From Heterobilharzia americana (Eukaryota; Platyhelminthes; Trematoda; Strigeidida; Schistosomatidae), in assembly GCA_944470555.2 (NCBI GenBank), contig OX104134.1, positions 15,355,248-15,419,247 on the forward strand: a DNA stretch of 64,000 nucleotides, read 5' to 3'. Made by a program: the position numbers and the translations under genes. Positions 50,833-62,460 of the stretch are shown piece after piece. The notes below the pieces were generated by a model. The model was not told the origin of the DNA. It ran no database searches and worked only from the letters and a program-made list of their open reading frames with translations. How positions within the stretch are numbered: position 1 is the first letter of the stretch; each line of letters opens with the position of its first letter.

Positions 50833-51080
50833 TTAGCTCCTCGTCTTATTTGACAGCCCCCACCATAGTGAGCAGGCGTTGGCGAGCGACACGTGGTGTT
50901 GTTGTTGAACACGGCGAATGACAATGAAAGCTTTGTAAGCATCTGTGCAATGCTTTTTGTCGACTAGATACACTAGGACTAAACTTTTCACTACTTTTTG
51001 CTCACCTTCCCAAACGAGGCCGCATTCGGCAATGCACGTGAGTGATCGTACGCCCGATGTAACTGGTTCCATCGGAACAT
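50833..51080 (-). mobile_element. Penelope-like GIY-YIG fragment P4
   Basis: The 79-codon frame has SLTCIAECGLVWEGEQKVV and VKSLVLVYLVDKKHCTDAY, then KAFIVIRRVQ. This parallels P1 (REHLPAWFGKGEV, SSILAYLVDT, DADKVFSVI). It lies directly against the endonuclease piece of R1, so one element probably inserted in the other. Confidence 0.6.
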
Positions 51081-51089
51081 TTAAATGGT

Positions 51090-54000
51090 TGATTTAACCA
51101 CATAGCCAGGCGCAAATGCGGTGTGCATGAAGTAATGCAACCACTCGTAATGTTATTATATAAGTGAACCAGATACTTTTACTACACACCGGTGACTGCA
51201 AAAGTACCAGTCAGCGGAAGAGTATTTATCGAGGCGGGAGGTTTCGCATTGAGAAACGAACAGTCAGTCTGGTCCGACATAAAAGTCACTACCATGCCAA
51301 AGGTCCATGTAATCTTGACAGCACTTCACACTCACGTATGCAAATGTTTCAGGTATTCGTCTTAGGAAATCAAAAGATGCAGGCTCCTGCTAGGTAATGA
51401 TCACTGGGGAGGAGTATGTGACACCTGTTTGCTTTACGGGAAGACAGACTCCTCACAGAGACTTCTAGGTTGAAACCAAGATGGTTCCCAGTCTTATTTT
51501 TGGAGGCGAAACACGAAATCAGTAGGCGAGCGCCTTTATTCTTCGTTCTACAAACGAAAGGAAAAGTAGAATTTCCAGTTATAAAACCCCAGTAGCAGAT
51601 CTTGAAATCAAATAAACATCCACGTGGGTGTTTAACAGTAGAAGTCTCGGCTTTTAAATGCCCGGGATGAACTTCCGTATTATGCTATCTGATCACAAAA
51701 GCAAACGAACCCATTCAAGAAGGAAGAAGGGATAAATTTACACATTTTGATCCGGTCGACTCCACTAAAAGTCACAGCTTACAATCAGCAGCAGGATTTC
51801 TTAGCTGTCAGCTTCCAATTCATAACAGAATCCACTAGCTCCATAACACTGTCCGGAATAACAACAGCACACTCCATCCCTTAATACCAAAGCGGTAGGC
51901 ATGGACAAGTTTAAAATGTAACCGGCGATTCACAAGGACTACTCCACTTGAGAGTTGTCTTCACCACTAACATAATTTGTATGATTCTGAAGGTTTGAGG
52001 GAAGAGTTCGCGGCTTCATCGTCCCATTTCCAGGCTCACAGGTCTCAGTAACTCAGCAAAAGATCAGTAATAGGGCATTCAGGTCCTACCGGCCAAATTC
52101 TTTTGGGTTTCCAATGGTCACTCAAGTGATTTCGGTTCATGATAGGAACTGCACCAACACTCAAAAGTTTTGGTGACGTTTTGCAGCCTGGCATCGCTCG
52201 CCCTTCAAGAGCTTGGTGGAATAAACAATACATATGTCCGGGAGGAACAAACGAGCCCAAACTCATGTGGATGGTATGAACATGTGAATTCCCCTACATT
52301 TTGGACATCTTTCGGAGCTCAACGGTCGATCTCAAGAAGTTCTTAAAACTCTTTTTGTTGAGGGCATCCGACGGCATCTACATTAACTCTATGGGGGGTG
52401 GTTCCGCGTGACTATTAAACTAGGGCTTGATGCGATTCAACAGTGATGCTGACCCTCATAGTTTTGGCGGACTGGCTGGGCTGAAGACACGTGAACAAAC
52501 ATATGCGGCATTTGGCCCGCCCCCGTGCTGATTTGCCCGTAAGGTATCCCCTCGCCAGTTAGTCAGAACGCCTTGGGATATTGGCACGGTGTATCGGAAA
52601 TGTCGTTCCCACCTGGAAACTAAGTCGCCTTCCTCGCATTTCCTGCGTTCGCCCGGCATTCCAAAAGTACGAAGAATTATTGACTGCCTTTGCACCTTCC
52701 AAGTTTCCTTGAGGGCGATTCCGAAAAGTCTACCAAGTTTTTTTGGTACTGTATGGACAACTTGCGGCTTTCGCAAAAAATTTTCTCTTACCGGTTCACT
52801 GTTATCTTGCTTTAACATGATACAATAAATGACGATCAACGTAGAGGAGTTGCCAGGGTAGAAAGAAGATCGAATCATGGAATAAATACTTAGAAACTCC
52901 CTGCTGAGTACTGCATTGTCAAGATTACGGTTTATTTGAATATCTTCGCCCCAGTTTCAGGTGCCATCCTTTAACCCTAACCCATGTAGTGTCATTTCGT
53001 CAGTCGCCTGTCCTCTTTCAATTAACACTATTTGCCTTTGTTTTCAGTGAGGCTTATGGTTAATGCTCCACTTAGTCATTGTGTGATGCTGGATTGTTGA
53101 CCACATGGAGTTGTTTTGCTGTTCCTCACATTTTTTCTGGTTCAACTGAGGGTCGCACTGTGAAGCGACCGCTTGACCTTTAGCTATCCGCTGAAAACCC
53201 TTGTTAATTGATCTGATTATTGCAGACAAAGTTTTGATCCCATTTTGTTGCGATCGTTCTTGTTGATTTTCAGGCATTTAACAGTTGTACTTGGTGAATC
53301 ATCATTTCACTGTATGTTACGTATTCTGCGCCAGTGAGATCCTCTGGCGGTACGGTTGCCCAGCGGCATCATTGAGTTACTTGTGTAATTTCGGTGTAAC
53401 TTGCTGCTGTTCAATATTACAACAAATTTATCATGCATTAATGACACCAAGTCACTTTCTGGTATTGTTGAAACACGACCTTTGACAGAGTGTGACTCAG
53501 GAGAGTTTGTAGGACTTCACAGAAGAACGCGGCAACTTGCCCGGATCGGGTTTACTTGGTTCTGTTGAATTGTTTCCCGCTCTCGGAACGAAATACTTCC
53601 ACTTCAGTCGTGGCAACATCCAACCACCGGAGGTCCGTTGGATAACACTTTTATTTGGAACCCAAAGTACCACGTGGAATAGGTATCAAACGTGGTCAAT
53701 GGGTACAAAATGGATATCCATCCAGTTAACTTCCATATCCCTGCTGATGTCTTCTCATGTCGTCGCTGCCGCAAGAGATAATCTATCAGTGTTTTGTTAC
53801 CAGCCTTATCCTTGTATCGGCAAAGCCACAAGGAGAGCATATGTTACAGTTCAGAGATTTGGAGGATAATTATTAGAAAGAAGTGCCAGAACTTCAGTAA
53901 AGTTTTGGCCGACAGGAAAAAAGAAACCCCGGGGGAATAAGTAGAATCCTTTTCATATGCAAACGGAAATCAACTGGAGAGGTCTGCGAGTTCATTGATC

Positions 54001-54900
54001 TTACAGAGCCAACCAGTGCCTGCGAGCCACAAGTCCTTGTTTGTGTTGGGTGTACTTGAGAAGTGAGCAGTCACGAAAGAAAGGAAACAAGTTTAATCCT
54101 GTTCTCCATCAAATTATACGCTGTGCCCCAATGGCTAGAGTTATGTGCTTTCGACAAACGACTAGCTTGCTCCTGACTGCTTATAAAATAGTTTGAACTT
54201 TGCATTGCACGAAAAATGTGATGCGATGATCATCGCCCATTATATTTGTTGCATTACTGCAAAGGGTAGGAACGCAAGGCTGTGAACAGAACGTTTGTTG
54301 GATGAGACAATGAAGAGAGAACTCGAGCCAAAAGGTGCGTGACCAACTGGGAAACCAAGGCGATTCAGCTTACCTACCTGAAAGGGAAACTTTCCACCAT
54401 AATCCTAGGTCTCTAGATCTGTAAAAACGACATAAGCGTGTAAATTCAGAAATAGCTTATTGTTGTCATAGCAAGATGATGGCGATTTTGAAGCTCAGCC
54501 TACGCGGCTTCGTGGAGATGCACTTGGCGCTATAACCTAAGGATGCAGCCCAGCCTCCTGCTTTAGGCTATGAAGAGTGTCGTCGAAAGTGTCAACCTCC
54601 GTCTCATGGCAGCCTGCCTGATCTGCTCACTAGGGCAACTTTTTACGTAACTCGTGTTTGTCTGCCTGCTCCGATAGCTAGAATGAAAACCGTCTTCGCC
54701 ATATTGCTCGCAGCGCAATATGTTCGGAGTAGGTTGTCAGAGTGGGGGAATACCAGCTACAACGCCCCACTGGATATGTGTTTATTGTGACGATAAATCG
54801 GGATTTTTATAACCGAGGTCTCAGTTTCGATAATCATCCTCTTAAAGGGGATGTTTAAAAGTTGTAATTTCAAATGGTGTCTTCAAGCGAAACCCCATTT
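51090..54900. other. unclassified region
   Basis: The longest open frames (52,456-52,878 minus, 140 codons; 53,537-53,869 plus, 110 codons) have no motif I recognise. The minus-strand region could be the first-ORF part of the R1 LINE or another old element. I cannot support a call. Confidence 0.3.
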
Positions 54901-54909
54901 GCCTCAATA

Positions 54910-55690
54910 CAGCCAATCAACAACCAGCTGGACAACAAGTAGCAGAACTTAGCAGTGAAATAACAAAAGCATCAAACAACTTAAAGCAGCGAGCTAGTAA
55001 AAGCTCTCTGCCAGCATCCCATTGTTCAACACATATCCTCATACGTGGCAAAACAACCAGCTTAGTCAACTTGGTAAAAGATTTATTTCCACAAACCTGA
55101 TATCCAGAGATAAAATAAAAACATAGTTGGACGCATTTGCACACACTGAACCTCTGATTGACTACATCTAAAGTGGGGTGGTAAAGAGAACAGAGTGTGC
55201 TCACAATGTCATAGCCTTCAACATACCAGACAAAGCACATCCAAATGCATTTCACAGGTAGATTGCTAGGACACGATTGCAAACAGGACTACAACTTCAG
55301 ATGCAGAAAACTAAGTCTAGAAACACTTTGATGGGACGACTCAAAATTGACCTGACACTCTTCTTTGGTGTGTTACATAAACACATTTTTACGGCCAGTG
55401 GTGAGTTTCAGTTCGAATACAGCAGTTGTCACGGTCTGCGCAACCACGCCTATAGCGTCACAATGAAATCGTTCAAGTCCTGCTCGCGCGCAAACTTCTT
55501 TGCCGTCAAATTCTCCCAGTTGTGGAACAGACTTCCAGCTAAAGTTAAGGCCTCCGAATCAACCTCTGAGTTTGGTCAGTTACTGGCTGACTTCTCATCA
55601 TCTGATGGCTTTTTCGGCTTGTCGAATACACCAACGGTCTCTTTCACGACACTTCGTATACTCGGCTCTCTTAATGTATAATGAGAGTAA
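54910..55690 (+). mobile_element. CR1-like LINE R2, C-terminal end
   Basis: The 134-codon frame at 55,277-55,681 includes FFGVLHKHIFTASGEFQFEY, LRNHAYSVTMKSFKSCSR, and FFAVKFSQLWNRLPAKVKAS followed by EFGQLLADF. This is the C-terminal tail typical of CR1/Jockey-type LINE ORF2 (FF..R....WN.LP). Upstream to about 54,910 broken frames continue the same protein. It ends in TAA at 55,679. Confidence 0.72.
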
Positions 55691-55699
55691 CCACACCTG

Positions 55700-57395
55700 C
55701 ACTGACCTTTCACACGAAGCGTTGAGGAGACTTCCATAAGGTACCACCTCTAACGGCACATTCTGCCCCACCCAACACGGTAATGAAAAACAGAAATCTT
55801 ACACCACATGAAAGCATGAAATTTATATTTTTAAATACTCTATCGAATGAGGATATACAAGGAAAGCCATAGCAAGGGAGGTTAGGTAGGGAGAAACATG
55901 AACATAGAAAACACCCTCCTTGTTGGAATTCTTGCTTTCTCCGCTTGCCACTCTCTCTGTTTTTTCTCGTTGTAGAAAAGTAATTCATTTCTGATCGTTG
56001 GCCTTGTTGCCTCGATAATTAATTACTTAAGGAACAGACCATGACTGAAACTACCCTTCATAGAGGGTAACCAGTTTTACCAAGTTCAGAGTGCCTAACT
56101 ACAACAAGCAGAAATAAAACTGTTCACTGGACTACAACTTCATAGTTATCAAAATCTAGGATTAACTCATTATAAAAGTTACCAGCAAAGTCCAACACTT
56201 ACCAACTGCAAGGGTGTCATGACCCTTGAGGACGGCGGACAAGATGTTCCGGAAGTCCATTTGGCGCACTCAAACAAGTCTATTGCTTCTGGATGCTGGA
56301 GATGGAGAAGTGAAGACATTTGGCTTTCGGTCATAATATTCATCAAGATTATGAATCTTTGTTGTGGAATGGTATCAACACGCATGAATTACACAGTCCT
56401 GGAATCGTCAGTGAAGTACAATATGTAAACAATTCAAACTTTTCACCATTATCTCAAGCTAAAAGTACAAACTGTCACAGTGGAAGTATTAGCTTCAAGC
56501 TTCATTTTTCCCTAGGTAACACCTGTAATGTCCAGATACAATCCTGGTTTGTTTGGTAATGCAAAGACAGTACTTCCACTCGTCCAACTTGTAAATTTTC
56601 TGCATACTTATTCTGCTGGGATGTTCCATTATATGAACATGCAGCACCTATATCTTCTAGTGACAACGGGTAGGGGCCAGAATACCTTCCATGAAGATGA
56701 ATGTGATTTGTATATAAACTTATTCATAACTGTAGAAATGGTGTGTGCCTGTATATTCAGGAATAAATATTATTATTATTATGTCCTCTGCAAGGACTAA
56801 CAGGCAACGGGCTCACTATCCTTATGGTGAAACTGAATTTGTCAGCGCGCACTATGAAACCTAGACCTTATGACGAACGCATAAAGGCCAGGGTCGCTGC
56901 TGTACTACCCACCCCACCTTCAAGAATATTAGAAGATTCGAACAATAGCCGAATATTTCCTACTCCCGAACTGAGCTTGCCTCAGTACGACGAACAATTA
57001 TGCCGGTGTTTATCTGTTTCATTCTTTGCTGTCTGCAAAGCATTAACGTTCTTACGCAAGACGCATCTTTTATGTACCGGAAAGAACTGTGTACATTGTA
57101 TAGCTTCATATTGTACATAACAGTCAGTTCACATCACCAAAATGATCAGACCTGTAAACTGGTTTGTTTTCAAGTAACTTCTGTTGCATGAAATATATTA
57201 TTATTATTTCATTACCAAAAGATGCTTGTATGACCGTAGTAGTAGTGTACTTCAATCTCAGCGAAGGTATTGACACAGTGGTAGCAGAATTCTTATATTT
57301 AAAGTGGCGTCATATGGAGTACAATGCTCTCTAATAAAACGGTTACCGTAACTCCTCAGTAACCACTCACAAGTAGTTGAGATCAATAATCACGC
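55700..57395. other. no recognised feature
   Basis: No gene or repeat recognised, apart from short ATT-rich runs near 56,768 and 57,195 that could be element tails. Confidence 0.35.
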
Positions 57396-57399
57396 TTCA

Positions 57400-59059
57400 A
57401 ACCCACTTTCAATCGCCAACGGGGTTATACGCGGTAGTGTTATCTGGCCACTATTATTTCTTCGATACTCAAATGATATATGTGATGTTATACAACACGG
57501 TAGGCCTTTCTTATTTGCTGATGACATTGAAATAGTCCTGGGCTCATCTAGCTCCAACCTAGCAGAAACTCTGGAAAAAATCTAACACGACGTAAATAGA
57601 CTTCAGCATCGGTGTCACATATGGAAAACGGATTTTAGTCCTGGCAGTTGTGGGATATTGCGCTCTAAAAATATAGTGATAATATTTTGTTCTCAAATTT
57701 ACAGGTGAATATCATCTTTACAGATACGGTTATAACAACCAATGGCTGAAAATCTTTGGCAATATTTCTTTTTTAAAAATGTTTGCCGTCTCCTTTCCAT
57801 CCGGGGTAGTGGAAATCCCCAGCACGAAAGAAAGAAAACTTCGCGCCATATACAAATGGTGCACTTTAGGTTAACTATTGAATTTGTGTTATGCTTTCAG
57901 GTTATCTGGTAGAAATGAAAGTCATGTCTAATCAATATGTAAAAGAATCACTCTAAAAGATGAAGTGACTCGGCAACCTCTTCCCCGAAAAAGTAATGCT
58001 GGCTAAATTACTCGAGTGCTTTAATTTAAAGGATCATACATATTGAGAGAAGTACCACGGCAGATTCAATGGTTTTCGAAGGGCATGCATCTCCATGTTC
58101 ATTGAGGCATCAAGATATACTATACAGATAATAACAAATAACACTGATAACAATATATCACCTTCCTGACGAAACGACCTGCTTTTGTTTGTTCTGGCCA
58201 AACAGGACATATGTCTACCGCAGCCTCCATGATGCACTGCATTATGCTTGATAGCTCGGCAAATGTTGGCCAACTTCCTTCTAGTTTCAGGGTTCAGTCA
58301 AGAAGTCAGCTTTTGTAGGTAAAGTTGTGAGTATTTTCCTGCATTTTTGTGTGCTGCTTACAGCTGCGGTGGACGAAATGGCCCCAGTCAATGAAACACC
58401 GGATTAATAAATATCAAAAGGCTTCGAGGAAGTATCTTCCCGTGATGTCATAAGGATGTTCATCGCGGGTTGTACGATTGTCAGGGCGTTGCTTGAAGAC
58501 AGATGCAGTGGTATTTAAGAATATCGGTGGCGAAACATCGTAATTTCAATCTAATTGCAGGTTTTCAAGATTCTGTCTACGATAAGAATAGAGAAAACAG
58601 AAAATGGGGTACCAAGGCACAAGGGAGTCAGTTCCACCTAGTGTTCTCGTCACTCTATACGACAAACTTGTTCCCATCCCACCACTTATTGCGGGCCTAG
58701 GTTTGAAATATCAGCCAAGTTTTAGCTTAACGGAGTACGTTGACTCTCAGGTTTTCAAGGTCAGAAGACCTCTCGGGTTCCTCTTCTGGAACTCCGGGAC
58801 TCAGGAAGCTGAGATTGCATTATACAGATGGTGCATTCATCCATTACTAGAATTCGGTCCCCACATTACTGACAGTATTTCAGTGAGGGACAGGCATAAA
58901 GTAGAGGCAGCGTGATGCAGATTCACCAAAAGACTGACGAAGAACAGAACTGACCCTTCTTATGACGACAGATCCAGAACTTTTGACCTGGAACCTTTAT
59001 AGCTTAGACGACTGCAATTGGACCTGAACGCTGTTTTTGGAATTCTTAGACGGCTGATA
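57400..59059 (+). mobile_element. CR1-like LINE R3, left part
   Basis: RT motif GVIRGSVIWPLLFLRYSNDI at about 57,422-57,482 is followed by the catalytic box FLFADDIEIV at about 57,508. A C-terminal part at 58,604-58,915 gives RRPLGFLFWNSGTQEAEIAL and YRWCIHPLLEFGP, and then RRLQLDLNAVFGILRRL up to 59,059. The region 57,700-58,500 between is too decayed to follow. The protein seems to resume after LINE A3 at 62,149. Confidence 0.68.
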
Positions 59060-62000
59060 ACCTCGCCTGGTTAACTAGTTCACTAGTTACTAGCCGGTCC
59101 TAAGCCCGGGTAAAGAGGCAAGGTTGGGCATAGGGCTAGCAACCCTACCCCGTAAAACAAATATAACCGCTAAACAAACTTCAAAGCACAAAAGGTATAT
59201 AAAAAGTAATAACAAAATTATTCCTCGCTGGAATCGGAGAGGCGAAATGACGCCATTTGGTGAAAGCCTTCGGGAAGCCAATTGGCCAATGTGTCTTCTC
59301 CCCCTCGATGAAAGCGAAAGTAAACGTGGGGACATGGAATGTCCGCACGATGTTTGAACCCAGCAAGGCAGCCCAGCCCAGCCCAAGAGTATCGAAGGCT
59401 CTCATGCAGTGGGAACCAATCTCCCCCTGCAGGATCATGACAGCAAGATTCAACTCAAAGGGAAGGAAGGTCACAATCATACAATACCACGCTACGCACC
59501 TACAAATAATGCAGAGCAAGAGAAAAAGGAGGAATTCTACAGACAACTGCAATCAACACTGGACAAGACCTCACCGCAGTTGGCGATACCAAAGTTCTAA
59601 TGGGCGACATGAATACCAAACTGGGAGTGGACAACACAGGAAGAGAACTAACCATGGGTAGAGAAGCGCTCGGTGAGGTGATGAACGAGAATGGAGAATT
59701 GTTTGCAGAATTCTGTGCATTCAACGATTTGGTGATTGGAGGCGAGGCAGTGTGTTCAAGCACAAGGATATCCACAAAGCGACATGGATTCGACTTCAGC
59801 AGATGGACACACTAAAAATCAAATCGACTTCATCTCAATCTCAAGAAAGAGGAGACGCAGTCTACTTGACACAAGGTCAAGAAGAAGCAGAGCAGATGTA
59901 GGTTCACGCTACTCACAATCTAGTGCAAGGAACCTGCCTTCCAAATCAGGTTGAAAGCGTTCAAGGAAGCTGGTGATAGAACGCAGTTCAAGTACAACAA
60001 TCGGAAACTGAAGGATGAAACTACAAAGAAAATCTTCAAGGCAGCCATCAAGACAAAATGGGAGACATCGAGCAACATCCCTGAAGAAACCTGTGTGGAA
60101 GAACACTGGAAGTCTTTGAAAGCTATGTGGAAAGAAACCTGCACAGCCTTATTAGGAAGGAAGAAGAAAGAAGACAAGGAATGGATCTCGACGGATACCT
60201 GGAAGCTGATAGAGGAGGGGAGGATGGTGAAACAGAAGATAAACCAGTGCATGGATGCTCAACGACAAGAGGAACTGAACACAATGTATAAAACACTGAA
60301 CAAAGAAGTAAAGAAGAGTGCACGCAAAGACAAAAGACACTTCTACGAAACACTGGCAAGTGAAGCAGAACAGGCTGCAGGTAGGAGAGACCTGACGACA
60401 TTGTATCAAATAACCAGGTTGCTATCTGGGGAGAGATCAACACAGACGAAGCCAATAAAAGATGATGACGGAAATTTAGTTACGAAAGAAGAGAAACAAA
60501 GGAAACGATGGGCCGACCACTTCAAGAAGCTCTTGAATCGACCACCACCGCCACCTGCACTTCGTCCAAAAATACCACCTGCAGCCCAGTCACAGAACTA
60601 CAAGTGAACATAAATCCTCCAACGAAAATGGAAGTCCTGAACGCCATAAAAATGTTGAAATGTGGGAAAGCAGCAGGACCAGATGGGATCCCTCCAGAAG
60701 CACTGAAAACAGAAGCAGAGACAACAGCGGACATGCACACACCACACCACTATTGCAGAAGATGAGGAAGGAAGAGAAGGTACCTGGCTAGTGATTGGAA
60801 GAAGGGTTACCCTGTCAAACTGCCGAAGAAAGGAGACCTCAGTGTTTGCAAGAACTGGCGCGGAATCACTCTCCTGTCCACCCCAAGCAAAATATTAAGT
60901 TGCATCATCCTGGAGAGGCTTAAGGATGCACTGGATTCAAAACTACGACCCGAACAGGCAGGCTTCAGGAAGTACAAATCATGTGCAGACCAAATTGCAA
61001 CGCTTCGCATCATCATAGAACACAGCATAGAATGGCAATCAGCTCTCTACCTCAACTTCATCGACTTTGAGAAGGCCTTTGACAGCGTCGACCAAGAGGT
61101 AATTTGGAAACTGCTTCACTACTACGGAGTACCGCAAACCTTTATCCGCCTCATTCAACAACTACATGAAGATGACACATGCCAAGTAATTCACAATGGG
61201 AAGCTCAGTGATGATTTTGAAGTGAAAACAGGAGTGAAACAAGGTTGATTACCACCCGTCATGATATTCCTTATTGTGGTCGACTGGATCATGCAGCAAA
61301 CAGTGAGGAGCGAGAAGAGCGGGATTCACTGGACTGCAGAAAAGAACCTGGAAGATTTGGATTTCGCGAGGCGGGGCAGCGAAGACGGGACTTCAGGTGA
61401 ATATAGAGAAGATAGAGGTGATGAAGATACCGCACCACCACTACCAACAACAACAAACTCCAGTCAGCATCAACAGGAGGAACTTAAAGGAAGTAACCTT
61501 CTTCACCTATCTAGGAAGCACTGTTTCAACTACAGGTGGGACAGACGAGGATGTCAAAGTCAGAATCAGAAAAGCAAGACAGGCGTTCATTAGCCTGAAA
61601 CCAGTGTGGAGATCTTCTGCACTCAGCATGAAGTGAGAACAGGATCTGGATTTCGAACACCAACGTCAAGTCAGTGCTTCTGTGTGATGGTTCAGAGACT
61701 TGGCGCGTTACGAAAGGCATTCCCAATAAACTACAGACATTCATCAACAACTGCTTACGCTGGCTCATTACTGAAGATCAGATGGATTGCCAGGAAGAAT
61801 AAGCAACAAGGAGCTCTGGGAACGAACCAACCAAGAACCTGTCACGCAACAAATATGCAGAAGTAAGTGGAGATGGATTGGGCATACACTGAGAAGGCCG
61901 ACTGAGGACATCACGCATCAGGCCAGTTGCTCGAGTGGAATCCCCATGGGAAGCGACGAGTTGGGTGTCCGTGGTGAGGGTGACATGGAGAGGAGATCGT

Positions 62001-62135
62001 GTGAGGAGGAAATGAGAGCTTGTGGGCTGTCGTGGAACCAGGTTCAAAAGACCTCAGAGAACAGAGGTTACTGGAGACGTGCTACTGAAGCCCTGTGTTC
62101 CACTAGGAACCCAAGGGACTAATAATAATAATAAA
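59060..62135 (+). mobile_element. LINE A copy A3, near full length (3.1 kb)
   Basis: 5' untranslated part 59,060-59,308, then endonuclease start MKAKVNVGTWNVRTMFEPSK at 59,309. Further endonuclease pieces: MGDMNTKLGVDNTGRELTMG (59,600), FNDLVIGG, KNQIDFIS. A 218-codon linker frame at 59,951-60,607 is open. RT: KCGKAAGPDGIPPEAL (60,660), EQAGFRKYKSCADQIATLR (60,950), FIDFEKAFDSVDQEVIW (61,060). The RT catalytic box is missing: about 85 bp are deleted after LDFA at 61,368, joining to the GQ..TGLQVN region. A TGA also interrupts VKQG at 61,246. It ends ACTAATAATAATAATAAAT. TAGACGGCTGATA borders both ends. Confidence 0.88.
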
Positions 62136-62460
62136 TAGACGGCTGATATTCTTCCCCAACATCAGACTGCAACGGAGCACTCCAAAAAATGCAACCTTAG
62201 ACATCAGGCTTCTACTCCTAACGTGGCACGCTAAAATGCTAAATTCAGGCCAAACTTCTTGACCATAAAGTAGAGCATTATCCAGACTCGATTATCGATT
62301 TCAGTCAGAAGAAGCGTTACCCTACAGCAATTTTCATTCCTTCTCAACAAATATTTTGTAGAGCGTAATTTAGAAGTAATGTGTGACACATTAAAGATAC
62401 GTGATATCATTCGACATCCTTTCGACTTACACAGTTAAACAGGAAAAGGTGAGAACGGTA
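62136..62460 (+). mobile_element. CR1-like LINE R3, right part
   Basis: After the second TAGACGGCTGATA the sequence reads on as FFPNIRLQRSTPKNATLDIR and LLLLTWHAKMLNSG, a plausible continuation of the R3 C terminus across the LINE A3 insertion. Evidence is limited to this reading and the flanking direct repeat. Confidence 0.5.

Noticed and set aside
52456..52878. 140-codon minus-strand open frame
   Set aside because: Not recognised; might be first-ORF sequence of a CR1-like LINE but I could not match it.
56203..56385. Possible 5' exon of jun on the minus strand, ending in CAGTTG before GTAAGT
   Set aside because: An in-frame TGA lies just before the jun start, so it could not add coding sequence. 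Only a donor-like site supports it; an untranslated exon is possible but unproven.
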